This document shows, in pieces, positions 27,077 through 35,350 of a DNA stretch of 64,000 bases; position 1 is the stretch's first letter; each line of letters starts with the position of its first letter. A program made the position numbers and the translations under genes. Below the pieces are notes generated by a model. It searched no databases, had not been told where the DNA came from, and saw only the letters and a list, made by a program, of their open reading frames with translations. This DNA comes from Pararhizobium mangrovi (lineage in GTDB: Bacteria > Pseudomonadota > Alphaproteobacteria > Rhizobiales > Rhizobiaceae). The stretch spans positions 62,001 through 126,000 of the forward strand of contig NZ_VHLH01000004.1 of the NCBI RefSeq assembly GCF_006516965.1, read 5' to 3'.

Positions 27077-28531
27077 TCAGGCCGCTTCCAGCGGTTCCCT
27101 GGAAGTCGAAACCTCGCCCGGCTGCGCATTTTCGATCAGGCCGCGGTGCATGGCGACGATCGCCTTCTCGAAGTCCTGTTCGTCGACGATGACCTGAAGA
27201 TCGACCTTGCGCATGAGGTCGTGGAGACCGAGCGGCTCGATACCGGCTTCCGTCAGGACTTCGATCGTTCTCGCCGTCGTCCGCGTACCCTTGAGATCGC
27301 GTCCGATCGCGGAGACGAGGGCCACCTTGCGGGTGCGGATCTCGGCGGCCGGATACTTCTTCGCCAGTTCCGCACTCGCCCGCTCGATCGCACTCATCGC
27401 GCCGTTGCAGAAGTGCGTGATGGCGTTCGCGTTCGACGTCTTGCAGATGATCCAGACATTGTGACGCTTCATCGCGTCCAGAATGTCGGTGTCGTACCCC
27501 TTCACGCCGACCATGTCCTGCTCGAAGAATTCGAAGGCGAAGACGTTCTTCAGGCCCGTCACCATCTCAACTCCCGGCTGGCGGGCATCGAGATCGGATT
27601 GAATGAGCGTGCCGGGATGGTCCGGCTCGAAGGTGTTCTTCACGCGCAACGGGATCTCGGCCTGGCGAAGGCTCTTCGCCGCACGGGGATGAATAGCTTC
27701 CATGCCCATGTTCGAAAGCTGGTCGGCGACGTCGTAATTCGTCTCGCCGATGACACGGACCACATCCTTGCCGACGATGTTCGGATCGGCGGAAGAAAGA
27801 TGGAATTCCTTGTGGATCACGGCTTCGCTCGCACCGGTGACCACTGCGATGTGCGAAAGCGTGACTTCCGAATAACCGCGGTCGTAAGTCTGCATCAGCG
27901 CCGGTTGCGCCTGCGTGTATCCGGTGACGATCGGCAGTTCGCGCGAAAGGTCGATGTCGGCGAACGCGCGCCGGATCCGCTCGTCGAGGTCGAGCTGTTC
28001 CTCGTCGCGCCAGCCCGTCAGGTCGACATACCGGGCGTTGACACCGCGATGGCGCAGGATGAGCGCCGTATTGTAGGCGGAATGAGCCTCGCCCAGAGCG
28101 GCAAGCATTTCACGCACGGTCAGGAGGTGATGTTCGAGCTGAAAGTGCCCGTAGGAACAGAGCCGGTTGAGGTCGATCAGGCAGGAACGCACGCCCTCGA
28201 CACGCTCGCGAATGAAGGCATCGGCATCGCCGCGTGCCGTCGGATCCTTGAAGATCTCGGCATTCTTGGCGAGCATCTTCTGCGCGACTTCCGTCAGCGC
28301 ATCACCCCAGCTCCAACCGCCATCGGCGCTGGCGAACAGGGCGTAGACACCGGGTTCGCCGCTCTTTTTGTGCTCGAGAAGGGCGTCCGTCATGCCGCCA
28401 TAGGCGGATACGACGAAGATGCGGTTATATAGATCGGCGTTCTCGCGGTTTCCGATGATGACGTTGTCGAGCAACGCCTCGGTGCGCGACATCGACGTGC
28501 CACCGATTTTCTCTACGGAATGAGAAGTCAT
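27077..28531 (-). CDS. ask: Aspartate kinase of the ectoine-pathway type
   Basis: A 484-residue kinase that phosphorylates aspartate to supply aspartate semialdehyde for ectoine synthesis. It begins HSVEKIGGTSMSRTEALLDN (lysC-type KxGGTS motif) and carries the FVVSAYGGMTDALLEHKKSGEPG insertion typical of the ectoine-cluster enzyme (Ask_Ect), plus two C-terminal ACT regions. Ask_Ect enzymes are thought to escape the feedback inhibition of housekeeping aspartate kinases. GGAG 5 nt upstream of the ATG is a good ribosome-binding site. It is the last gene of ectA-ectB-ectC-ask, 87 bp after ectC, with a strong hairpin in that gap. Confidence 0.93.
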   Translation of the reverse strand: MTSHSVEKIGGTSMSRTEALLDNVIIGNRENADLYNRIFVVSAYGGMTDALLEHKKSGEPGVYALFASADGGWSWGDALTEVAQKMLAKNAEIFKDPTARGDADAFIRERVEGVRSCLIDLNRLCSYGHFQLEHHLLTVREMLAALGEAHSAYNTALILRHRGVNARYVDLTGWRDEEQLDLDERIRRAFADIDLSRELPIVTGYTQAQPALMQTYDRGYSEVTLSHIAVVTGASEAVIHKEFHLSSADPNIVGKDVVRVIGETNYDVADQLSNMGMEAIHPRAAKSLRQAEIPLRVKNTFEPDHPGTLIQSDLDARQPGVEMVTGLKNVFAFEFFEQDMVGVKGYDTDILDAMKRHNVWIICKTSNANAITHFCNGAMSAIERASAELAKKYPAAEIRTRKVALVSAIGRDLKGTRTTARTIEVLTEAGIEPLGLHDLMRKVDLQVIVDEQDFEKAIVAMHRGLIENAQPGEVSTSREPLEAA

Positions 28532-28545
28532 GGAATCTCCGATAT

Positions 28546-28568
28546 GCGTCCCCGGTGACCGGGGACGC
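28546..28568 (-). other. Intercistronic hairpin between ectC and ask
   Basis: A perfect 10-bp stem GCGTCCCCGG/CCGGGGACGC with a TGA loop sits between the ectC stop and the ask ribosome-binding site. No U-run follows, so it more likely marks an mRNA processing or stability point than a terminator. It may lower ask expression relative to ectABC. Confidence 0.55.
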
Positions 28569-28618
28569 TCAAGCGGGGTCTTGATGGCGAATGCACGGGC
28601 GGCATGGAACGCCCATGG

Positions 28619-29017
28619 CTAGGCGGCTTCGCCGGGAGGTGCGTAGGAGCCATCCTCGCGATGGACTTCCTGCCCGGTCACCGGCGGGTTGAAGCTGCAC
28701 GCGACGACGAGATCCTCGCCGGCATTCGTTCGCACGGTGTGACGATCGTGCTCGTTCAGGGCGTACATTACACCAGGCTTGATCGTGTGCGTCTTGCCGG
28801 TGCCGTGATCCTCGATCGTGCCTTCGCCGGAGATGCAGTAGACCGCTTCGAAGTGATGCTTGTATTCGAAGGTATTGGTGCTGCCCGCGAATAGGCGGGT
28901 GATATGGAATGAAAATCCCATATCGTCGCCCGCCAGCAGCAGGCGCGTGGAATCCCAGCCTTCGGACTTCACAAGCCGCTCGCCGCTGCGTGCTTCTTCG
29001 AGTTCCCTTACGATCAT
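28619..29017 (-). CDS. ectC: L-ectoine synthase
   Basis: A 132-residue cupin-fold enzyme that cyclises N-gamma-acetyl-L-2,4-diaminobutyrate to ectoine. It starts [16 protein letters not shown], as EctC proteins do. The metal/active-site cupin motifs are [20 protein letters not shown] and [10 protein letters not shown], and the family-specific [17 protein letters not shown] is near the C-terminus. Length is normal (about 130). It lies 55 bp after ectB. Confidence 0.96.
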   Translation of the reverse strand: MIVRELEEARSGERLVKSEGWDSTRLLLAGDDMGFSFHITRLFAGSTNTFEYKHHFEAVYCISGEGTIEDHGTGKTHTIKPGVMYALNEHDRHTVRTNAGEDLVVACSFNPPVTGQEVHREDGSYAPPGEAA

Positions 29018-29072
29018 GTCGTTCGTCGTCCCTGTCTATTATTGTTGCTGAAAGCGCTCGACCGCGTGCGGC

Positions 29073-30368
29073 CTATTCGGCCGCTGCGAGATGGCTCTGT
29101 CCGAAGACCGTGGCGAACGCGTTCTCCATGACGTCGAGACCGGCGTCGAGCACTTCCTTTTCGATCGTCAGCGGGCACAGCACCTTGACGATTTCATCGT
29201 GCGGTCCGGACGTTTCGATGATCAGGTCGTGCTTGAAGCACTCCTTGCAGATCGCCTCGGCGCGCTCGCCGCTGCCGGCATTGACGCCACGCATCATGCC
29301 GCGTCCACGCGCCGAAAGCCCGTGGTTCTGCGCGATCTTCTCCAGCCGGGAAGCCAGATGGTCGCCCTTCTCCTTCACGGCCTTCTCGAAGCGATCGTTC
29401 TTCCAGAACTTTTCGAGCGCGACGCGTGCGGTGACGAAGGCATGGTTGTTGCCGCGGAAAGTACCGTTGTGCTCGGCAGGCTTCCAGATGTCGTGCTCGG
29501 GACGGATGAGAATGGCAGCCATCGGCAGGCCCATGCCCGAAATCGACTTGGCATGCGTGATGATATCGGGATCGAGACCGATCTCCTCGAAAGAGAAGAA
29601 CGTGCCCGTGCGACCGCAGCCCGCCTGAATGTCGTCGATGATCAACAGCGCGCCGTGCTTGCGGGCGATCGCCTGGACCTTGCGCAGCCAGTCGGCAGAC
29701 GCAGCTTTGAGGCCGCCTTCGCCCTGAACTGCCTCGACGATGATCGCCGCCGGCGCGTCGATGCCGCTGCCCGGGTCGGAAAGCTGGGTGTCGAGCATTT
29801 CGGCCGTATCGACGTCCGGTCCGAAATAACCGTCGTAGGCCGCGCGATGGATGCCGGACAGCGTCACACCGGCCGCGCCGCGATGGCCACTGTTGCCCGT
29901 CGCCGCCAGAGCGCCGAGGGACACGCCATGATAGCCGTTCGTGAACGAGACGATGAACTGACGCCCGGTCACCTTGCGAGCGAGCTTCATCGCCGCCTCG
30001 ACGGCGTTGGCGCCCGTCGGTCCCGTAAACTGCATCCTGTAGTTCATGTTGCGTGGCCTGAGGATGATGTTCTCGTACGCCGCGAGGAAGTCACGCTTGG
30101 CGTTCGTGAAGAGATCCAGACCCTGGGTAAGGCCGTCGCTGGTGATGTGGTCGATCAGCGCGCTCTTCATGTCGGGATCGTTGTGACCGTAGTTCAGCGA
30201 CGAGCAGCCGGCGAGGAAATCGATGTACTCGGTGCCGTCCGCGCCGTGGATCTTCGCATTGCGCGCCTTGGTGAAGAGGCGCGGAAAGCTGCGCGAATAA
30301 CTGCGCACCTGACTTTCGACGCGATCGAAGATTTCGGTATCACCAGCGGTCTGCATGGCGTCGGTCAT
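29073..30368 (-). CDS. ectB: Diaminobutyrate--2-oxoglutarate transaminase
   Basis: A 431-residue class III PLP aminotransferase converting aspartate semialdehyde and glutamate to L-2,4-diaminobutyrate. Motifs are FTKARNAKIHGADGTEYIDFLAGCSSLNYGHN, the cofactor region FTGPTGANAVEAAMKLARKVTGR, IIDDIQAGCGRTGTFFSFE, and the PLP lysine in THAKSISGMGLPMAA. I start at MTDAMQTAGD (30368), with GAGG upstream; a longer frame exists without a ribosome-binding site. Confidence 0.96.
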   Translation of the reverse strand: MTDAMQTAGDTEIFDRVESQVRSYSRSFPRLFTKARNAKIHGADGTEYIDFLAGCSSLNYGHNDPDMKSALIDHITSDGLTQGLDLFTNAKRDFLAAYENIILRPRNMNYRMQFTGPTGANAVEAAMKLARKVTGRQFIVSFTNGYHGVSLGALAATGNSGHRGAAGVTLSGIHRAAYDGYFGPDVDTAEMLDTQLSDPGSGIDAPAAIIVEAVQGEGGLKAASADWLRKVQAIARKHGALLIIDDIQAGCGRTGTFFSFEEIGLDPDIITHAKSISGMGLPMAAILIRPEHDIWKPAEHNGTFRGNNHAFVTARVALEKFWKNDRFEKAVKEKGDHLASRLEKIAQNHGLSARGRGMMRGVNAGSGERAEAICKECFKHDLIIETSGPHDEIVKVLCPLTIEKEVLDAGLDVMENAFATVFGQSHLAAAE

Positions 30369-30426
30369 GATGGGGAACCTCTTTGTCTGGACGGAAGACG
30401 CGGTGTGTGCTCGCAACGCATGACGT

Positions 30427-30975
30427 CTAGGCGGCGGATTTCACATTACCCGAAACGCGTGCGAACGGCCCGATCGAGACCAGGTGTTCGGTCGCGTGAT
30501 TACCGTCGAAATGCGTGTCTTCTTCGAAATGTTCCGCACGGCGGATATCCGCGTCGAGTGCGGCTGCGATCTTGCCGAAGAGCGACCACGAGGCGTCGTT
30601 GTCGTCGGTGATGGTCGTGTTGATGTAGGCAACCTCGGCGCACACCTCGCGAGCGAGCACATCGCGCACGAGACGCTTGCCGAGGCCATGGCCGCGCGCA
30701 TCCTCGCGCACGCACACCTGCCAAACGAAAAGGCGATCGGGATCCTCCGGCGGAATGTATGCCGAAACCCAGCCGACGGCCTCGCCGTTTCGTTCGGCCA
30801 GCGCGCAGGTCGAGGAGAAATGCGTGCACTGCAGGAGATTGCAGTACATCGAATTCTCGTCGAGCGTGCCGGCGTCGCGCACCAGCTTCCAGATCTCGGA
30901 GCCATCCTGTTCGGTAGGCTCGCGGATCACGATGTCGTCTTTGGGCTGGTTCTGGTTTTCGTTCACCGGATGCAT
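30427..30975 (-). CDS. ectA: L-2,4-diaminobutyrate N-acetyltransferase
   Basis: A 182-residue GNAT enzyme that acetylates the gamma amino group of diaminobutyrate. Family motifs are SMYCNLLQCTHFSSTCALAE, GWVSAYIPPEDPDRLFVWQVCV, the CoA-loop DARGHGLGKRL, and YINTTITDDNDASWSLF. Two ATGs lie two codons apart. GGAG sits 7 nt before the second (30975) but only 1 nt before the first (30981), so I choose the second. A consensus promoter with an EctR-like operator lies just upstream. Confidence 0.95.
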   Translation of the reverse strand: MHPVNENQNQPKDDIVIREPTEQDGSEIWKLVRDAGTLDENSMYCNLLQCTHFSSTCALAERNGEAVGWVSAYIPPEDPDRLFVWQVCVREDARGHGLGKRLVRDVLAREVCAEVAYINTTITDDNDASWSLFGKIAAALDADIRRAEHFEEDTHFDGNHATEHLVSIGPFARVSGNVKSAA

Positions 30976-31001
30976 GTCCATCTCCGTATAAGTCGACCTG
31001 A

Positions 31002-31029
31002 AGTTTAGGCACTACGAACTAAATGTCAA
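31002..31029 (-). promoter_or_regulatory. ectA promoter overlapped by an EctR-box-like dyad
   Basis: On the minus strand there is TTGACA (31024-31029), 16 bp, then TAAACT (31002-31007), a near-consensus sigma70 promoter for ectABC-ask. The dyad TTTAG-N10-CTAAA (31004-31023) lies across the -10 and spacer. Its TTTAGT element matches the half-site TATTTAGT described for the MarR-type regulator EctR1 of methylotrophs. Binding here would block polymerase. Confidence 0.65.
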
Positions 31030-31162
31030 GCGGATCACGCCCGACTGCCGGTTCGCTCGCAAACGCGTGCGGATCCGGCCCAGACAGTATCTTTATTCCG
31101 CACGACCATGGATCCATAAGCCGACTTCCCTACGCGTAATTCCCCTTGGGAACGCCGCATAT

Positions 31163-31191
31163 TGCCAAAGAAGTTAGTTTGGACTAAATAA
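31163..31191 (+). promoter_or_regulatory. ectR promoter overlapped by an EctR-box-like dyad
   Basis: On the plus strand there is TTGCCA (31163-31168), 17 bp, then TAAATA (31186-31191). The pseudo-palindrome GTTAGTTT-GG-ACTAAATA (31174-31191) has 8-bp half-sites separated by 2 bp, the same architecture as the known EctR1 site. It overlaps the -10, so EctR probably represses its own gene. Confidence 0.65.
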
Positions 31192-31247
31192 ATTTCGAGC
31201 GGAAAACACCCTCGGTTTCGAAGGCGCTGTGAGGATTGGGCCAGATC

Positions 31248-31733
31248 GTGGACGACCGGACGAAGACAGTTCTGACAGCCATGCGCAAAGTCCTTCGGGT
31301 CAGTAACGCAAACAGCAAGGCTTTGATCCGCGAGACGGGGCTTACGCCTTCACAATTGATCCTGCTGCAGCTTCTCGACGATGGACGCGAGAAGACCGCC
31401 GGCGAGATCGCCACCTCCATGCGCATCACGCAGGCGACGACGACGGCACTCATTCACAAACTCGAAGCGCTCGGCTTCATCCTGCGCCATAAGGGCGAAA
31501 CGGACCGCCGGCGCGTCTGGCTCACGCTGAGCACCAGGGGCGAACAGGCGCTCGCGATCGCCCCGGACGGCGTTCATGCACGGTTTCACGAGCGCTTTTC
31601 CCGGCTGAAGGATTGGGAACAGGCGATGATGATCGCCTCGCTCGAACGCGTTGCGGACATGCTCGGCGACGAGGATCTCGATTCGCAGACGCTCGACGAG
31701 GCGGCCACTCCGGTCGGCTACGAGACCGCTTGA
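31248..31733 (+). CDS. ectR: MarR-family regulator of the ectoine operon (EctR-like)
   Basis: A 161-residue MarR repressor. The winged helix is seen in TPSQLILLQLLDDGREKTAGEIATSMRITQATTTALIHKLEALGFILRHKGETDRRRVWLTLS; the DxRRVWLTL wing is characteristic. It is divergent from ectA with two EctR-type dyads in the shared gap, which supports the assignment as the ectoine regulator. The start is uncertain. GTG 31248 has GAGGA 12 nt upstream. A TTG at 31236 follows GAGGA with no spacer at all and is less likely. Confidence 0.85.
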   Translation: MDDRTKTVLTAMRKVLRVSNANSKALIRETGLTPSQLILLQLLDDGREKTAGEIATSMRITQATTTALIHKLEALGFILRHKGETDRRRVWLTLSTRGEQALAIAPDGVHARFHERFSRLKDWEQAMMIASLERVADMLGDEDLDSQTLDEAATPVGYETA

Positions 31734-31935
31734 AGGCCGATTCGCTGATCGAGTATCACCATTCCCGGTCCCGGAAATCGCAGAATTTGCGACGAGTACG
31801 GTCGATAACGGTTCGTATCCGCGTTCCGGCCGAAGTTTGGCGGCCGGATCGTTTGGCAACCTCGAAGCGAGCGCGCTATAGAATCGCGTTCCGATCCTTT
31901 CCATCCGGCCGGCTCGCGAGGAGGCCCGTAAAATC

Positions 31936-33858
31936 ATGACAGACCGCACCTCCGCCCGTATCGACAGCGACCGACTGCGTGCGCTCTTCGAGGGCATTCA
32001 GGCCTTTGGTCGACAAGGGGCGACGGACGATGCCGAGCGGCCGGCCTTCGGCGAGGCCGACATGGCCGCACGGCGCTGGTTTGCCGAGCAGATGAGCGAT
32101 GCCGGCCTTCGGGTATCCCGGGACGATGCGGGTAACCTCCTTGGTCGATGGGGTGCCGACAGCGGCGCGGCCGTCGTCCTCGGCGCCCATCTCGACGGTG
32201 GTCCTTCGGACGCCTTCGACGGTGCGCTTGCGGCGAGCCTCGCGCTCGAAAGCATCCGCACGTTGAAGGAAGCGGAAGACGGCTCTCCGAAATGTTCGAT
32301 CGAACTCGTCGTCTTCGCCGACGGCGCCGGGCGTTTTGCCGATCGTCTGGGCGTGCGCGCGTTTGCAGGCGCCCCGCAGATCGAGGACCTGTCGGCAGCG
32401 AGCGACGTTGATGGCGTGACGCTGGAAGACGCGATGGCCGGGGCCGATCTCAATGTCGCGCTGATCGAAACGGCCGCCCGCTCCGGCGAGGCGATCCGCG
32501 CCTTCGTCGACCTGCATGTCGACGACACCGGCGCGCTTTCGAGGGAAGGCAACGCGGTCGGCATCGTCGAGCAGGTGACCGGAGAGAGTGTGCGGCGCGT
32601 GCGCCTCACCGCAACCGGCGGACATACCGGCACGCAATCGCCGGACGCGCTGGCCGGCATGTGCGAGATCGGCGCGACGCTTTCCTCGATCATGCGCATC
32701 GTCGGCAGCGAAGCCTCGCGTATGACGATGGGCGAGGTGGATGTCGCCGCCAACCGCGGACCCGGCGTTTCGAAGGAGGTCGCTTTCTCGCTCTATCTTT
32801 CGGACCCCGACGAAAGGACGATGCAGTCGCTCGGCGCGGCGTTCATCGCGCTTGTCGAACGTGTCGCGAACGCAAGGGGCCTCGATATGGCGATCGAGGA
32901 GAAGGTCTGGGAGCAGCCGAAGGCGCTCGACGGCGAAATCGCCGGTATCGTCGAAGCTGAGGCGCAGCGCCTCGACCTGACGGCAACGCGTATGGTCGTT
33001 GCCGGACGCAAGGCGCAGATCATGCAGGCACGGGGTCCGAGCGGCCTCATCGTCTTCACGCCGGCGGACGGCGATCCGGGAGCCGGCAAGGTGAATTGGG
33101 ACGCGCTCGAGCGCGTGGCGAACCTGCACCTCGCGACCCTGGTGCGTCTGGCGGAAACGGGCACGAGCCTTGCCGCACCGACCCCGCTATCGCCTGTTCC
33201 GGCCGATGAGGAAGCCATGCATGCGGAGATGGCGGAGGCCGCCGAAGAGCCGCAGACCGTTACCGAGCCGGAACCGGAACCCGTCGCCTTCAGTGCCGCA
33301 AGCATCGCTGCCGCGCAGGAGGCGATGGTCGCCGAGTTCGGCGAGGCCGGAAGCGACGACACCAGCAGCGAGGAAACCGGCGAGGAGGATGCGAGCGTCG
33401 AGGATCCGGCCGACGACGCCATTTTCGATGCTCAGGAGAGCGAACTCGAGGCGGCGCTCGACAGCGAACTGGCTGAGGAACTCGCGGCCGAGCCCGACGA
33501 GGATCCCGGCGAAGAGGAAGCGTTGCCGGTGCCGAGCGTAGCGCATCAGCAGGACGTCGAACTGGAACGGGCGGAAACGGTGGCCTTGGCGGACGAGCCG
33601 ACATCGTCGGTCATCGATGCGCCGGAAACGTTCGAGACCGCAGAGGCTCCGTCCGATCCAGCTGTGGACATGGGGTCGAAGGAGACGGACCAGCCGGAAG
33701 CCGATGGCGCGGTCGTTCAGGACGTGGATATACCTCGTTCGTCCGACGACGATACGGCGCCGCGCAAGAACGACGAGGACACCGAAGAAGACATCGATTT
33801 CGACTTCGAACTCGATGATTTCATGCTGGACGATAACGAACGGCGCGAGGACAAGTAG
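31936..33858 (+). CDS. M20 allantoate-amidohydrolase-like protein with lost active-site residues and an acidic tail
   Basis: A 640-residue protein. Residues 10-410 follow the M20 hydantoinase/carbamoylase fold. His85 and Asp95 (GAHLDGG ... FDGALA) and His194 (VDLHVDD) of the metal site remain. The DEEGxRF motif has become FADGAGRF (127-134), so the base and metal-ligand glutamates are missing. The GHDA histidine is replaced by Arg358-Lys359 (VVAGRKAQIM), and the SHxPxE segment by PADGDPGAG. The C-terminal ~225 residues are Asp/Glu-rich and probably disordered, ending in DFDFELDDFMLDD. I infer a non-hydrolytic pseudoenzyme. It stands alone, with a terminator behind it. Confidence 0.75.
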   Translation: MTDRTSARIDSDRLRALFEGIQAFGRQGATDDAERPAFGEADMAARRWFAEQMSDAGLRVSRDDAGNLLGRWGADSGAAVVLGAHLDGGPSDAFDGALAASLALESIRTLKEAEDGSPKCSIELVVFADGAGRFADRLGVRAFAGAPQIEDLSAASDVDGVTLEDAMAGADLNVALIETAARSGEAIRAFVDLHVDDTGALSREGNAVGIVEQVTGESVRRVRLTATGGHTGTQSPDALAGMCEIGATLSSIMRIVGSEASRMTMGEVDVAANRGPGVSKEVAFSLYLSDPDERTMQSLGAAFIALVERVANARGLDMAIEEKVWEQPKALDGEIAGIVEAEAQRLDLTATRMVVAGRKAQIMQARGPSGLIVFTPADGDPGAGKVNWDALERVANLHLATLVRLAETGTSLAAPTPLSPVPADEEAMHAEMAEAAEEPQTVTEPEPEPVAFSAASIAAAQEAMVAEFGEAGSDDTSSEETGEEDASVEDPADDAIFDAQESELEAALDSELAEELAAEPDEDPGEEEALPVPSVAHQQDVELERAETVALADEPTSSVIDAPETFETAEAPSDPAVDMGSKETDQPEADGAVVQDVDIPRSSDDDTAPRKNDEDTEEDIDFDFELDDFMLDDNERREDK

Positions 33859-33890
33859 CGGCTGTTTCGTTTCTTCGTTGAAGTCTCAAA

Positions 33891-33931
33891 GAAGAATGCC
33901 GCAGGGGCGATCCTGCGGCATTCTTCGTTTT
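33891..33931 (+). terminator. Rho-independent terminator after the M20-like gene
   Basis: A perfect 15-bp stem (33891-33905 with 33912-33926), a 6-nt loop, and GTTTT downstream. The next gene converges from the other strand and may use it as well. Confidence 0.85.
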
Positions 33932-33996
33932 GCAGATGTGTCGAGTACGGCGCTCGGCCGGCCGAGTTCGCGTAGTGCTTACAAGGCGCGCGCGGA

Positions 33997-34314
33997 CTAC
34001 TTCTCGGATTTCATCAGATACCAGAGGCCGGCGCCGATCAGGCCGACGGCCGCGATCGTTGCTGTCGAGACGGCCACCGGGTTTTCGCGCGTGACGCCTG
34101 CCAGATAGTTGCCCTCGCGCTTGGCGTAGCGCTCCGCACGGCGAAGACCACGAAACGTCCCGTCGTAAAGATCGCGCGAGCGATTTCCGAGAAAATCGAG
34201 CGCCATCCGTCCGGACGGCACGGAATTCGAAACCCGGGCTGCCTCGCGACGAAGTTCGTGAATCTGGCGTTCCAGGGCGGTGATGGCTCTGTCGATTTCG
34301 GGATGGTTCGTCAT
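33997..34314 (-). CDS. Small membrane-anchored protein, ElaB/DUF883-like
   Basis: A 105-residue protein. The N-terminal half is amphipathic helix (ITALERQIHELRREAARVS; then RSRDLYDGTFRGLRRAERYAKREGNYLAG). A single C-terminal transmembrane segment (AVSTATIAAVGLIGAGLWYLM) precedes a short charged end. This layout is that of ElaB/YqjD/DUF883 tail-anchored proteins, some of which bind ribosomes in stationary phase; that role is inference. ATG 34314 is used; a TTG two codons upstream is possible. Confidence 0.7.
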   Translation of the reverse strand: MTNHPEIDRAITALERQIHELRREAARVSNSVPSGRMALDFLGNRSRDLYDGTFRGLRRAERYAKREGNYLAGVTRENPVAVSTATIAAVGLIGAGLWYLMKSEK

Positions 34315-34375
34315 TTTCAACCTCGTTCACGGGAGCAGGAAAAAACGGACAACTACGCGAGAATGTTCCAGCTTT

Positions 34376-35350
34376 TCATGCGGTCGTCTCGTTTTCAGCA
34401 AGCGGATGGTAGCATGCGGCGAAATGGCCGGCTTCGCCGGTATCGGGCGGGAAGGCGCGCGTGCAATCCGCCTGCGCCTTCCAGCACCGCGGGTTGAAGG
34501 GGCAGCCAGGCGGCGGGTCGAGCGGCGAGGGCAGTTCGCCGGTCAACGGAATGCGGTTCTTCTCGCGTGTCGGATCGGCGACCGGCGTCGCCGAAAGAAG
34601 CGCCGCGGTATAGGGGTGGGTCGGATGCGCGAAGACCTCCTTCGCGCTGCCGTGCTCGACGACCCGGCCGAGATACATGATCAGGATCTCGTCGGCGATA
34701 TGACGCACGACAGAAAGGTCGTGGCTGATGAAGACGTAGGCGAGACCGAATTCTTCCTGAAGGTCGTTCAGGATGTTGAGCACCTGCGCCTGGATCGAGA
34801 CGTCGAGCGCGGAAACCGGCTCGTCCAGGACGAGGACGCGCGGTTGCAGCATGAGCGCGCGAGCGATCGCGATGCGCTGGCGCTGGCCGCCGGAAAACAT
34901 GTGCGGATACCGCTCGTAGTGTTCGGCGCGAAGGCCGACACGTTCGAGCATGGCAAGCCCGCGGCGCTTGCGCTCCCTGGCCTTCACGTCGGTGTTCAGC
35001 TTCAGCGGCTCTTCCAGGATCGCACCGATCTTCTGGCGGGGATTGAGCGAGCCGAACGGGTTCTGGAAGACGATCTGGATCGCCTGGCGAAGCTTCGGAT
35101 CCGCCTTGCCGCTGACGGTTCTGCCGTCGATGGTGAGTTCGCCTCGCGAGGGCGGCTCGATCATGGTTAGGACGCGTGCGAGCGTCGACTTCCCGCAACC
35201 CGATTCGCCGACGATGGCGAGCGTGCGCCCGGCTTCGAGATCGAAGGAGGCACCGTCGAGTGCACGCACGGTCGCCGGTTTCGCGAAGGCACCGCTCGAT
35301 GTTTCGTAAAAGCGCGCGAGGTCACGCGCTTCGAGAACGTGTTCGCTCAT
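34376..35350 (-). CDS. dppF: Dipeptide/oligopeptide ABC transporter ATP-binding protein (DppF-like)
   Basis: A 324-residue ATPase energising peptide import. Walker A is GESGCGKSTLA, the Q-loop lies in VFQNPFGSLNPRQ, the signature is FSGGQRQRIAIARAL, Walker B is VLVLDEPVSALD, and the switch His is in ISHDLS. The C-terminal oligo_HPY extension (PPGCPFNPRCWKAQADCTRAFPP) carries the four cysteines typical of the OppF/DppF group. Its ATG overlaps the TGA of the preceding ATPase gene (ATGA). It is the last gene of the 40.0-34.4 kb operon. Confidence 0.93.
   Translation of the reverse strand: MSEHVLEARDLARFYETSSGAFAKPATVRALDGASFDLEAGRTLAIVGESGCGKSTLARVLTMIEPPSRGELTIDGRTVSGKADPKLRQAIQIVFQNPFGSLNPRQKIGAILEEPLKLNTDVKARERKRRGLAMLERVGLRAEHYERYPHMFSGGQRQRIAIARALMLQPRVLVLDEPVSALDVSIQAQVLNILNDLQEEFGLAYVFISHDLSVVRHIADEILIMYLGRVVEHGSAKEVFAHPTHPYTAALLSATPVADPTREKNRIPLTGELPSPLDPPPGCPFNPRCWKAQADCTRAFPPDTGEAGHFAACYHPLAENETTA

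Noticed and set aside
28546-28568. Terminator ending the ectABC message
   Set aside because: The stem is perfect but no U-run follows on the minus strand and the ask ribosome-binding site comes at once, so full termination is unlikely.
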